A stretch of 64,000 nucleotides of DNA. Origin: Chaetoceros tenuissimus. Its lineage: Eukaryota; Bacillariophyta; Thalassiosirophyceae; Chaetocerotales; Chaetocerotaceae. Positions 31,378-41,539 of the stretch are shown here, in pieces. The DNA is taken from assembly GCA_021927905.1 (NCBI GenBank), contig BLLK01000071.1, positions 6,868 through 70,867 on the forward strand, given 5' to 3'. Numbering within the stretch: position 1 is the first letter of the stretch; every line of letters starts with the position of its first letter. A program made the position numbers and the translations under genes. Below the pieces are notes generated by a model. That model had not been told where the DNA came from. It made no database searches and was given only the letters and a program-made list of their open reading frames with translations.

Positions 31378-32849
31378 CTAAAGCGACGCAAAGAAATCAT
31401 CTAGATCTCCATCGTCATCACAATCGTCATCACCATTTTTATCTTCAGCTGCTTTTGGTTTCAACAGCAAAGTTGACGAAACATCAAGATTCGTTTGGGG
31501 CTTGGAATCAATTTCAATATTTTCATTCTTTTTTCTTTTGTTCTTTTTGTGCTTGTAGTCCATGTCCGCGGGTTCCGCTTTCACCGTGGATCCATCAGGC
31601 AGCTCAAGTCCACTTAGCTGCATCAAATATTGTTAGCACTCTAAAGAAAATAACCATATAGTCCAACATGTTTAATTGATGACTTCGCAACAGGATTGAA
31701 GTGCAGGTTTGAGCATTTTTACAAGATGAAGCTGTCACTTACCTGACTACATACAGACTTTAGAAAGCCTTGAATGTCGTCGTAACTTTCCCCTTTTGAA
31801 AATAAATCTTTCCTAATTGAGCTAAAGTCATAAGAAATTAGACCATCTCCTTTCATCTTTCTTGAGGGCATTTCACGGTACAATTTTATGGAAAGGATTT
31901 TTCCAAACGATGAAAATAACCCGTGTAAAATCGACTCAAGCGCCTCTTCACTAGAAATCTGCGTGGATGGATTAGAGTTTGAGGGATCTTCATCAAAATT
32001 AGTGGGGAGACCTGAAATATAAACTGCACAAGAGGCTGCAGTTGAAGAGAGAGAAGATTTTGTCATGTGCCCACTCTTTTCCAACTTTTTTTCATGTCCT
32101 TTCCTTTGTTTACTACCAATTCCCGCGACACATTGAGACCCTTTACTTTGGAGACGTTGTTGATTTAACAATATTCTCTTCTGCTTCTGTTCCAATAATA
32201 TTTGCTGTCGCTTAACTTGTATTTCCTGAATAGATTTTAGTTGACTCATTTGTTCTTTCAGCTTTTCTTCGTCTTGTTTTGCTAAGTAATCTAAATTTTG
32301 AATGAAGCGATTGTGAAGCATCTTCTTATGACCTGTCATAAATTCGTTTCTTTTTTCAGCAAATGGATATTGTAACTTGGCATTTTCATAGTCTTGATGC
32401 AGAGTTGCTGTTTTATTGAAACTCCTCGCAATTTCTTGCGCTGTATGTAGTGCCTTCACAAAAGCTGAATCTACCATAGTTTGTTCAGTTGAAGAAGATT
32501 CTTGTTGCGCTGCTTCTTTAATTTTACAATCACCCTTTGAGATAAATTCGCTGCATTTTGTGATATTCCCTTTTTGTATGTCTCCAGCTACAAAATTTAC
32601 TGGCTCTGACAGTTTTATTTTCTTGTACGAAATAGTTACAACTTGAGGTATGTCTTCATTTTGTGTTTGCTTTTCCTGTTCCCTAGCTTCAATTTTCTTC
32701 TGTTCCTCATGATAATCAACGCATTGCTGCATATAGCTCGTCATTAAAGCATCAACATCGCTAACATTATCATGTCTTTTTTCTTGATTTAACTGCTCTG
32801 GTTCCGATACCGAAAAGGAATGATTATATCCCAGACCATAGTACGACAT
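31378..32849 (-). CDS. RRM-domain RNA-binding protein with coiled coil
   Basis: Exons 31743-32849 and 31378-31617 join in phase (CAG|GTAAGT...GATGCAG) to 448 residues. Residues 150-260 are rich in Q, K and E with heptad-like coiled coil (EEKLKEQMSQLKSIQEIQVK). An RRM runs from about residue 275 to 385: the RNP2-like AVYISGLPTNF, then GKILSIKLYREMPSRKMKGDGLISYDF as the RNP1 region, ending LSGLELPDGSTVKAEPADM. The intron splits the domain before its last strand. The tail holds a nuclear-type basic patch (KHKKNKRKKN) and an acidic end (DDDCDDDGDLDDFFASL). The exact family is not recognised, though the domain recalls Tat-SF1/CUS2-type RRMs. It is likely nuclear and involved in RNA processing. Confidence 0.7.
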
Positions 32850-33846
32850 GTTTATAACTGCCTACAGTAAAGCAACACCAAGATTTTCTTCTTTCTCTAC
32901 GTTTTCAATACAAGATTTCCTCTATGGTAATTATATCTCTTTTTCTTTAGCATTCGAGTAGTAAATTCAATGAACACAAGTGAAAGTGTAATAACAAATA
33001 AAATGAAAATAACAAATCAATCGGGATAGTTTTGTAAGTACAGAAGTGTAATACATAAGGTAGCCAATTACGTATTCTGAATAGCCACAAGACAAAAAGG
33101 GGTTCAGAAATTCACCCCTCCCCTTCAAAACCATTTACTTACTTCGAAACCTCTCTCTCTGCCCTTCTACGATGATACTGAGCCTTGTTTACTACTGCAG
33201 TCCTTTGAGGTATGTGTAGCCGAACATCTAATACACTAAGCTCCAACTTGAAATGAAATGAATTGTAACATGATGATATCGATGTGTGACAGTCCGGGTG
33301 AAGGGAACTTTGAATGAAGGCAAAATATGGACACAACAAAAACACCAATATATACCGACAAATGAAGGGATTTCTATGAGAGGGTCATGGCAATTTTTTA
33401 AAATGGACGTGTATTGAGAATGAAATATATCAAAAGATGAAGAAGGAGGGGCACATAGATGATTGGGAGGTCATTCATAATCCTGACCTTTCAAAATTTG
33501 AAAGTTATGAGATTACACCATGAGAATGTGGAGATTATTGAGCTGTGCTGATGTCTTCAGTACACCAATCCCTACTTCCATCCTTTGGGTATGCTGAGAT
33601 AAAAGAACGCTAGACTGGGATGCACTGGTAGCAGTTACGAGGTTGATTGAATAAACTCGTCGCAAAAGAAGTTTTTGTCAAAAACTCCCATATGTCTACA
33701 TCAAACATGATCATCATCAGTTACAATTCATTTCTACTTGTGTTTGAAAGATAAGGGGAATGCGCCTTTATTTCACTTGTCTTGGTTTGATATTTTTGAC
33801 TTGTTTTCTTACTCTTTTTTGTTAATTCTACAGAATACAATACAAA
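32850..33846. other. Divergent promoter region of the RRM and RPL35 genes
   Basis: This 1-kb spacer has no supported coding region; the minus-strand ORF at 33139-33348 lacks features. A pyrimidine tract ending TTAATTCTACAG at 33822-33833 just before the RPL35 start looks like a 5'-UTR intron acceptor, which is common in ribosomal protein genes. The donor cannot be placed. Confidence 0.45.
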
Positions 33847-34212
33847 ATGGTTAAGGCATACGAACTCCGTGACAAGACTAAGGAAGATCTTCTAACTCTT
33901 CTCGAGGCTAACCGTAAGGAGCTTTCCGAGCTTAAGGTTGCTAAGGTTACCGGAGGAGCTGCTTCCAAGATCGCTAAGATCAAGTCCGTACGCAAGAACA
34001 TCGCTCGTATCCTCACCGTACACAACCAACAACAGAAGGATGGACTCCGCAAGGCAGCTGCTGGATCCAAATATGTATCTAAGGATTTGAGAATGAAGAA
34101 GACTAGAGCTATGCGTAGAGCTTTGACCAAGGCACAGGCTAATGCTAAGACCCTTGCACAAAAGAAGAAGGAGCAAGCTTTCCCAAAACTGAAGTTCGCT
34201 ATCAAGGCTTAA
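33847..34212 (+). CDS. RPL35: 60S ribosomal protein L35 (uL29)
   Basis: A single coding exon of 121 residues, the usual length for eukaryotic L35. It starts MVKAYELRDKTKEDLLTLLE and includes LKVAKVTGGAASKIAKIKSV, RKNIARILTVHNQQQK and the basic C-terminus DLRMKKTRAMRRALTKAQA. L35 is a large-subunit protein near the peptide exit tunnel. Codon use is visibly more C/G-biased at third positions (GCT/GTC/AAG rich) than in neighbouring genes, as expected for a highly expressed gene. A likely 5'-UTR intron ends 13 bases before the ATG. Confidence 0.95.
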   Translation: MVKAYELRDKTKEDLLTLLEANRKELSELKVAKVTGGAASKIAKIKSVRKNIARILTVHNQQQKDGLRKAAAGSKYVSKDLRMKKTRAMRRALTKAQANAKTLAQKKKEQAFPKLKFAIKA

Positions 34213-34729
34213 GTGTTGTAGTATGACCTTATGTCAGTAATAGTAAAAAAAAAATCTCTCCATATGTTGTATTTTTTTCTTCATTTTCATCGTACTTGAC
34301 TTTGTAGATTGAGAAAATCACCTACGACAAACCCATAAAATCTATTCTTACAGCAGATTGGCAAAGGTATACTTATTTTGCATACAGTGAAGATACTCCA
34401 CCATCACTTGTTGATTCTCCTAGGCAAAAATGAAACAAAACAAAATCATGTTGTGTACAATATGTACAACTTTAATTTGTTGTCTATCTTAGGCACGTAC
34501 TACAAAATTACTTCATCAGAAAAGTTCTAATTTGTGCAACTTTATAGCTTAAAATTGCAGAATTGATTTCCTACTTTCACTTTTTCATCGAAAAAGAAAC
34601 AAACTACACCAACTTGTTCCATCGACAAAACAAAATACCTTTTTTCATTTCAAATTCATTCATCCGAACTTTTCAATCGTCTACTTTTTCATAAATCTGT
34701 CACTATAAAGACGGAAAGAACTGAATTCT
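34213..34729. other. Convergent intergenic region
   Basis: The 3' flanks of RPL35 (+) and the small plastid membrane protein (-). An A-run follows RPL35 at about 34246. It is AT-rich without ORFs or repeats that I can support. Confidence 0.4.
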
Positions 34730-35056
34730 TTATTCATCTGGATCAGCAGGGTTTGCATAGCTAACGATGAAAAATGCAATAGCAGAAGCAACTCCAAATG
34801 CAGCCAATATAGGTACTAGCAAAATCGCAGGGGAACCCAACAAACCACCTAGAACTTGTGACAATGCGGTTGTAGGATCGATAGTTGCAGCAGCGATAGT
34901 AGTGGAAGAAGCATCTACGAAATCATAAGATGGTTCCATCATAGAAAGAGACTTCATGCTGCTTCCAGTTCCGATTGAAAGGCTAGTAGAAGGAGCAAAT
35001 GCAAGCGCCTGAACGCAAGCGAATGCAAGAAATATTAAAGAACTTAGTCTATTCAT
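34730..35056 (-). CDS. Small plastid membrane protein
   Basis: A single exon of 108 residues. The leader MNRLSSLIFLAFACVQALA^FAPS is an almost textbook diatom plastid pre-sequence. After a Ser/Thr-rich transit stretch there is one transmembrane segment at about residues 77-100 (ILLVPILAAFGVASAIAFFI) and a short polar tail ending NPADPDE. The size and single span recall small thylakoid or envelope proteins such as photosystem accessory subunits, but I cannot assign a family. Confidence 0.7.
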   Translation of the reverse strand: MNRLSSLIFLAFACVQALAFAPSTSLSIGTGSSMKSLSMMEPSYDFVDASSTTIAAATIDPTTALSQVLGGLLGSPAILLVPILAAFGVASAIAFFIVSYANPADPDE

Positions 35057-35456
35057 TGTAGAGCTGGAGTTGTATATTTATGGTGGATAAGACAGAGTGA
35101 AATATGATCGGAATCTTTTTACTGGTGATGGTTTCCGCTTTCCTCTTTGATGGTTTGTACGTTTGTACGAAGATGGATGGTCTTTTCTTCTTCCCCACAG
35201 AGGGTGTGTACGTCATTGAGGAAGATACTGAATACCCTCACACTCAAATGAGGGGTCCAGATAGAATTAGAAGATAGATTTGTGTTGAGTCGTGAAAAGA
35301 AGAACTTGGTGTTCGAAGTCGTGAAGAGGAGAAAAGACTGAGTATGAAGTTGGCACCACAAGGTGCACCTTGTGGAAGAAAAACCTAGACTGTTCTTTCA
35401 AAGAGGAAGCTTTACTCATTAAAGTATTTATCGATTTTGTTAAAAAGAAAAGAAAG
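35057..35456. other. Divergent promoter region
   Basis: The spacer lies between the small plastid protein gene (-) and the GPI-like secreted protein gene (+). A CRE-like TACGTCAT occurs at 35209-35216, about 150 bases upstream of the plastid gene. A GTTGAGTCGTGAA and a GAAGTCGTGAAGA near 35284 and 35317 form a small imperfect repeat. Confidence 0.4.
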
Positions 35457-36371
35457 ATGTTGTTTCGTTCTACCGTTGCCATGACTTTGCTTTCCCTGGC
35501 TTCTGGAGCAAAGATTGCGATGAAGCCCTTCGAAGACCCTTCTATGTTGAGTACAATCTCGGGAATATATTTTGAACCAGTTGTCTCCACCGACAACTAT
35601 TGTGATGAAAGTTCTATCCCAAGAAACTGTGGTGGAAAGATCGATCTTGACTTGAGCGCGGATTCCAACATCGAGTTTGAATGGATAGCTTCAGAAAGTA
35701 TGGATAAGTACATTTCAGTTTCATCACCAACAGGGACTATTCAATTTGGTAAGTGCATAATCATTACTTCATCCTTCCATATGAATTTCAGAGATTTACT
35801 GAATCCATCATGTATTTTTATTATAACAGAATTTCGTGCACAATATCCATGCACAGAAGGTCAATCTCAAATGATAGATGGGTCAAACATCGAGTATGAC
35901 ATCGAATTCCTTCAAGATGCACCGAAAGATGCAATTAAATACAATCCTGCTGATTCTTTTATTACTTTGGGTCTAACAGCATCAGGAACTAAGTGCAGAA
36001 TCTTTTCTAGATTGTCGTTTATTGAGAATGGAGATTCTGGATTATCCATGGATATTACTAAGTTAACATTCAATGCAGACTATGATGCGTCCCTTGTTGT
36101 CGATGGTATGAAGACTTACTCATGGACTACGAATAAATTCAATTGGATCCAACTTGAAGGGGTTTCAGGCATCGATTCGTCTCAGTTTAGCTACAACATT
36201 AAAGATGCTCCTATCTATCCTTCACAAACTCCATCAGCAAGTCCTTCAATGGCTCCGATAGCAACAAACACTGAAGAAAATAAAAGAACTATTGTTGAAA
36301 GTAGTGGATTGAAGATATCGACTGGTACAACTGCATTAATTGTATCTTTGATCGCTATGATTATGTTTTAA
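35457..36371 (+). CDS. Secreted protein with PS-rich stalk and C-terminal anchor
   Basis: The start is taken at MLFRSTVAMTLLSLASG, a signal peptide. An 81-base intron at 35749-35829 (GTAAGT...TAACAG) is inferred; it is a multiple of three and lacks stops, so retention would stay in frame. The spliced product is 277 residues. The ectodomain has five cysteines, and the first four are close enough to pair. A PSQTPSASPSMAP stalk near residue 225 and a C-terminal hydrophobic end (TTALIVSLIAMIMF) suggest GPI attachment or a single membrane anchor at the cell surface. PSxxPS tracts are frequent in diatom cell-wall and surface proteins. I do not recognise the ectodomain. Confidence 0.65.
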   Translation: MLFRSTVAMTLLSLASGAKIAMKPFEDPSMLSTISGIYFEPVVSTDNYCDESSIPRNCGGKIDLDLSADSNIEFEWIASESMDKYISVSSPTGTIQFGKCIIITSSFHMNFRDLLNPSCIFIITEFRAQYPCTEGQSQMIDGSNIEYDIEFLQDAPKDAIKYNPADSFITLGLTASGTKCRIFSRLSFIENGDSGLSMDITKLTFNADYDASLVVDGMKTYSWTTNKFNWIQLEGVSGIDSSQFSYNIKDAPIYPSQTPSASPSMAPIATNTEENKRTIVESSGLKISTGTTALIVSLIAMIMF

Positions 36372-36552
36372 TCAAGCTTCAAGTTTAGGAAAACTTTAGT
36401 CTTTATGGGATTGAAAACAAAAGTTATAGATTGTCTGCTTTCGAATCATCCAAAGTGCTGACTTGAAATGGGAACTGAGTAATGGAAATGATTTGATGTA
36501 AGCACCAAAGAGAATAAATTCATGTTACAATACTTTTTAGATTTTGTTTTGA

Positions 36553-37494
36553 TTATCCAATTACGTTCTTTTCAAGGTGACCTTCAACCTTCCCAAACTT
36601 TGCAGGGACCGTAGTGATATCAAAAATCGTATTTACTTCTTCCCATTTCTTTACATTGATGATTCTCTCCTTCATTTTCTTGCTCATAAACATTCCAAGT
36701 ATTCCCATAAAGATATTTATCCATGCAGGTGATTCAAGCAAATACATTGCTTGCATTTTGATTGGGAGAACTCCAATAGTCAAACGATCGAGTTTTGCAG
36801 ATAGTTTCGCAGGCATCAAAGTAAACATTGAAATCATCCCCATCTTGGCCATGTTACAAACAAACTTTAGTCCGTGTTTTTGTGCTTGCTCATTGTATAG
36901 AATGGCATGACTATACCAAACGAAAGCACGCAAACTGTCTTCTGGAGTGATATTTTCTTTGATATAATCGCGATCCAATGAACCTGCATCAAACCACCAA
37001 ATGAGACTACCATCTATTGAATCATATGACGAATTCATGTTCCATGCGTCAACTCCTTTTTTAACAGACTCATAGGAAAGAGCAGGTTCAATGAGGTCTG
37101 TTCCAGTATCGTCCATCCAATCAGCATATTGTTCCACTCTTCGAAAAGCTTTGCTGACGTTAATCATTGTTTCATTCTGTTTTACTCTTGCCCACATTAG
37201 AAATGCCAAGAAAGTATCATCTAATGTTTTTCCAAACTGTTCATGTGGTGAGGTTTCGAAGTCAAACTTCCTTTTCTTTGCATCTTTTTTTATGGATGTC
37301 TTCTTTTCTTCAATCATACTTTTGAGCAGATCAAGTGCTGCCTCTGGAGACTCTACCACTTTGTCGTCCTTTTTGTCTGATCCATTTGGATTAGAAAAGA
37401 TGTCTTTGTATTCTTTGATGAAACTGGTTCCTCCTTCCTTCTTCAGCTCTTTTACAACACCATGGACACTTGTAGGTTCTTCTTTACTCGACAT
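36553..37494 (-). CDS. CRAL-TRIO (Sec14-like) domain protein
   Basis: A single exon of 313 residues. The first ATG is at 37494 (MSSKEEPTS); the frame opens slightly further up only at a GTG. The N-terminal 80 residues are charged. A helical CRAL-TRIO N-like region (FLAFLMWARVKQNETMINVSKAFRRVEQYADW) is followed near residues 185-295 by the lipid-binding core, including FVCNMAKMGMISMFTLMPAKL, RLTIGVLPIKMQAMYLLESP and INIFMGILGMFMSKKMKERI. Sec14-like proteins carry small lipids between membranes. The ligand is unknown, and no targeting signal is visible. Confidence 0.75.
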   Translation of the reverse strand: MSSKEEPTSVHGVVKELKKEGGTSFIKEYKDIFSNPNGSDKKDDKVVESPEAALDLLKSMIEEKKTSIKKDAKKRKFDFETSPHEQFGKTLDDTFLAFLMWARVKQNETMINVSKAFRRVEQYADWMDDTGTDLIEPALSYESVKKGVDAWNMNSSYDSIDGSLIWWFDAGSLDRDYIKENITPEDSLRAFVWYSHAILYNEQAQKHGLKFVCNMAKMGMISMFTLMPAKLSAKLDRLTIGVLPIKMQAMYLLESPAWINIFMGILGMFMSKKMKERIINVKKWEEVNTIFDITTVPAKFGKVEGHLEKNVIG

Positions 37495-37506
37495 TATTGA
37501 TTTCAC

Positions 37507-37966
37507 TGCCTATAAATACTTTTTAAAGACCAAAATATATATGTAAGGCACGAGTGTGTAATAAACAAAAAAGGATCAGAAGCAACTCGCAACCATCAAG
37601 CTCGAAAGTGAAAGATGAAAAGGAGAAATAGACGTTATAAAACAGTTAAATAAAAGACTTCAACTTCATTCCAAGAATGGAGAGCACATCATATCGTCAT
37701 TGGACTCAACTCACTCGTATTTCCTTTTGCACCTTGTATTTATTCTTTGCAATGGTGATTTCTGTATTCTTAGGTAATATGAAATCATATGGACACCAAG
37801 AATAAGTTGAAGAAGAAAGAATAGATACACAAAGTCATTCTATATATTTTTTAAATATGATTAATCTGCAAAGCAAAGGAGGGCAAGCCATTTTGCCACA
37901 TTCATTTGCCAAGGAATACAATTTTCTCTTAAGTATAATCCTACATGAACATTAGCAAATCGGACT
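37507..37966. other. Intergenic region
   Basis: This is the promoter of the CRAL-TRIO gene and the 3' flank of the aldolase gene. No ORF, repeat or RNA gene is evident. Confidence 0.4.
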
Positions 37967-39728
37967 TTAAATAGGAAGTCCTCCAAGAGCTGGTCCAAAT
38001 ACATTATCAGCCGCCTTCTTCTCTCCTAGTCCGAGAATTCCCTGGCACTTCAAGTCAGCAAAACATTGCTCAAGACGAGCTACAGTATTAACCTCTGCTG
38101 CTCTCATACATTCACGAGGCTGAACATTGAAAAAAGTCAGACAGTGAGAAAGGGAAATGTATAGTTCAAAGACTGTATGAAAAACTTACATCGTAGTATT
38201 TCTTGTTTGGCTTATCTGGTCCATCTGGGTTTCCAATTTGTGCCTGAAGGTAGTCATGAAACTTGCTCTCAAAGTTCTTGATTCCCTCCCAATAACTCCA
38301 CTGAGTATCAGTATCAATATTCATCTTAATAACTCCATACCCAAGTGCCTTGCGGATATCGCTGAGATCGGAACCACTTCCTCCATGGAATACAAACATA
38401 ACTGGTTTCTTATCTTCTGGTGCTTCATCTCCAAGCTTTTCGGAAATGTAGTCCTGTGCTTTATTAAGAATTTCTGGTTCAAGCTTTACATTTCCTGGAC
38501 TGTATACTCCGTGAACATTTCCGAAAGCAGCAGCAACAGTGAACATTGGAGAGACCTTGCTGAGCTCTTCATAAACCTGGTAAATTTCCTCAGGCTTGGA
38601 ATAAAGGTCCTCCAAAGGTACATCGGTGTTATCAACTCCATCTTCTTCTCCTCCGGTGATTCCAAGTTCCATCTCCAAAAGAATACCAATCTTTGCCATA
38701 CGTTCAAGATAATCCTTGCAAATCTCAATGTTCTCCTCAATAGGTTCCTCAGAAAGATCAATCATGTGAGAAGAGAAAAGAGGCTCACCGTGCTTCTCAT
38801 AGTAACGTTCAGAAGCAGAGAGAAGTCCGTCAATCCATGGGAGAAGCTTCTTTGCACAGTGATCGGTATGAAGAATTACTGGTACACCATATTGTTCAGC
38901 AAGAGTACGAACGTGGAAAGCTCCTGAGATTGCACCAGCAATAGCTGCAGAGTAGTTAGAGTTATCAAGATCTTTTCCAGCATAGAACTAATCATAGTTC
39001 AAGGTATATGTTGGTATTAGAGAAAGAATATTTGACAAAATTGTGGACGTCATCATGAAATGTAGCACGCTTACCTGAGATCCACCAGAAGAAAACTGAA
39101 TAATAATAGGAGCATCGTTTTTACGAGCAGCCTCAAGACATGCGTTAATTCCAGAGGAGGAAACACAGTTTACAGCAGGGATTGCGTATCCTATGGCAAC
39201 AATTGAAGTCAGAAAAGATCATTTCAAATAAAATGTGTATCTTGGAGAGGTGCGCCAGTCTGTAAATTGTCTGAAAATAAACATCACATCATGTAGAACA
39301 CAACTCTAAGAAGAGAAAATGAAGCAAACACCAACTGGGATTTATCAAATGTATTGGTATTCTCATGTAATGAACTCTTGAACATACGTGCAGCAGATTG
39401 CTGTATACACACACATGCAACATTCAACACAAAACCACGTACCATTTTCCTTTGCATGCTCCAAAAGGTCAACCATAGCCTGTCCAGAAAGTACTCCAGG
39501 GTGAACACTTTCAGGAAGGTTAGGGTAACAAGTCATAGCACATTCTTCATCGCATGGGATATCGAGTTCATCAGACATTTTCTCACTCAAACCTGTCTTT
39601 CCTCTCATAGCCACCTCTTGGCTATTTCTGGTGAATGCAACTGGGGCATTTGAGCTCGGAGCTACAAAAGCAGAAGCTGTGATAGTTCCTGCAATAAATG
39701 CACTAAAGATGGATGCAGCAATCTTCAT
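37967..39728 (-). CDS. Plastid class II fructose-bisphosphate aldolase
   Basis: Exons 39443-39728, 39075-39190, 38190-38987 and 37967-38119 join in phase to 450 residues. The leader MKIAASIFSAFIAGTITASA^FVAPS is the classic plastid motif. The mature enzyme carries the class II hallmarks: YAIPAVNCVSSSGINA and IIIQFSSGGSQ, the zinc-binding HTDHCAKK, EMELGITGGEEDGVDN, AFGNVHGVYSPGNVKL with metal and substrate residues, VFHGGSGS, and the NIDTDTQWSYW substrate-binding segment. It cleaves or forms fructose-1,6-bisphosphate in the Calvin cycle and plastid glycolysis. The size and the EDGVDN insertion fit the long class IIA aldolases that diatoms use in plastids. Third positions are C-rich, as in a highly expressed gene. 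Confidence 0.93.
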
Positions 39729-40276
39729 TCTTTTCTTTTATTGAATTAGATAGATGAGCTCTGAATAATGTAATGTGTAGTGCTATTAAGGAAGCTAGCT
39801 ACCTTTTTGGATTTTCACTGAGGAAAGAAGAGATGACATCGCTTCAAGATACACGGCACATTTGATGGTGAAACACCAACCTCGATCGTCAGGGTTAGGT
39901 AGGGGTCAAAAATAAAGATCCTCTCAACCCCCTTCTTTTATGAAACAAAAATTGATTGTTGTCAATTGTCACTAAAAATCTATTATTTAGTTGTCATTGT
40001 TTTAGGGTAAGTATGAAATGTTTTTATAGTTTGACTTTGGTTTTCTTTGATTTTTTTTTAGTTAAAAACGATGATCATTTGGAGATGTGATAGTTTGCTC
40101 TGGGTAAAAACGATGATCATTTGAAGATTTATTCTTTTCAAGTTGGAGTATGGTCAACTTAGCAATAGCTCTATTATTTGATGGTGGTGACTTTGCTTTT
40201 GTCTTTCTCATGTAGGTGTTTCTAGAAAGAATTGTCGTCGTGTGGTGGAGGATGAGCAAGTCTATTCCTGAGAGAC
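39729..40276. other. Intergenic region
   Basis: This is the aldolase promoter side. A 19-base direct repeat TAAAAACGATGATCATTTG occurs at about 40063 and 40107. No supported ORF is present before the decayed zinc-ribbon gene. Confidence 0.45.
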
Positions 40277-41470
40277 GTTGATTACTATCCACCAGCTGAT
40301 ATTTGCAAGGAATACGAAGACATCAAAAAGGAAGGTGCATACGTTACTGTTGGTAGAGACAGTCTTGAAATCAAGAATCCAACACGCATTTCTGTGCAGG
40401 TTCTAAATTTATTTTTGGGTAAAGTGGCAAAGAGTTTTCTCCAAGACTTTCATGAAGTACTACCATATGTCCCTGAGGGACATCCTCTCTTGCAATTGGT
40501 GAAGAAAGGAAACGAGGCTTCTACCAAGGCTCACAGTATCTTGATTCCATTCTTGCAGGAAAAGCTCGAAGATATGACATCGAAGTAGAACGAATCAGTC
40601 TCTGTTATGCCGATGGTTGCTTGACAAAATATGATGATAAACGTGGTGATGTCCATACAGTCTTTATTGATCCAACAGAGATAACGAAGCGTTTCGATGG
40701 TGTGCTAGTAAAGAAAGACTATCATGCAACTAACTACATTTTTGTCCAAGCATTTGTACCCGAAGGAGTTTGAAATTGCGTGTGATAATCAGTTCTCTAT
40801 CATGTTCAACTTTCATGGCCAAGATTGTGGTGCTACGTCTCAAGAAGAGCTGCAATCAAAGATGGGATCCCAAGGCCAAAAGGAAATATTTTCAGTTATA
40901 GGAGTAGATTCGAAACCAATGACCAAGAGACAACAGAAGGACCGTAATAACCATAGAAAGGAGACAAAGGTGATGAATAATGCAGTAAGAGGAGGACCAT
41001 CATCTAGACAGGAGCCATCCAGGCTTGAGGCTGTAAGATCTATTCAGAGGCATAGTAAATTTGGAAAGAAAACGTGTCCTCGTGTGTTGGAGGGTGGTCG
41101 AGTTTGCGGTGGATACATTTACAGTGGTGGCGTTTGTCCTACTCATGGAGGTGGTGAGAGGAAGATGTGCCCTCAGCTGTTGGACAATGGTCGAGTTTGC
41201 GGCAAAACGATTATCAGTGGTGGCCATTGCCCTGCTCATGGAGGTGGTTCAAAAGGGAGGTGCCCTCAGCTGTTGGAAAATGGTCGAGTTTGCGGCAAAA
41301 CGATTATTAGCGGTGGCCTTTATCCTGCTCATGGAGGTGGTGAGAGGAAATCGATGTGCCCTCAGCTGTTGGACAATGGTCGAGTTGGCGGCAAACACCC
41401 TTGCAAAGGTGGCTTTTGCACTGCTCATGGGGGTGGTAAGAACAACCAGAACAAGCGTAGAAAAAAGTAG
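40277..41470 (+). pseudogene. Zinc-ribbon-repeat protein gene, apparently broken
   Basis: Protein-like sequence runs from VDYYPPADICKEY in one frame, shifts near 40520-40560 to GKARRYDIEVERISLCYADG, and shifts again near 40740 to KEFEIACDNQFSIMFNFHGQ, ending at the stop at 41470. No in-frame ATG begins the first part. The C-terminal half, from MTKRQQKDRNN onward, is intact. It has a basic stretch, then four tandem units of about 31 residues with the pattern CPQLLDNGRVCGKTIISGG, then CPAHGGG (CxnCxnCxxH), like the WRKY19-type zinc-finger repeats seen in stramenopiles. Some units have lost cysteines (VGGKHP, LYPAHGGG). The intact 3' ORF (40724-41470) alone could still be expressed. This could instead be a gene with unrecognised introns. 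Confidence 0.55.
41075..41437 (+). repeat. Four tandem 93-96-bp zinc-ribbon units
   Basis: Units start at about 41075, 41168, 41261 and 41357. Each encodes a Cys-Pro start, NGRVCG-like centre and AHGGG end. DNA identity between units 2, 3 and 4 is high, which indicates recent tandem duplication or conversion. Confidence 0.8.
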
Positions 41471-41539
41471 TCACTTGAATATTCAACTAGTTTATCTTTA
41501 GATTCTTAAATGATTGTAAATCATTTTATCCCCCCTTCT

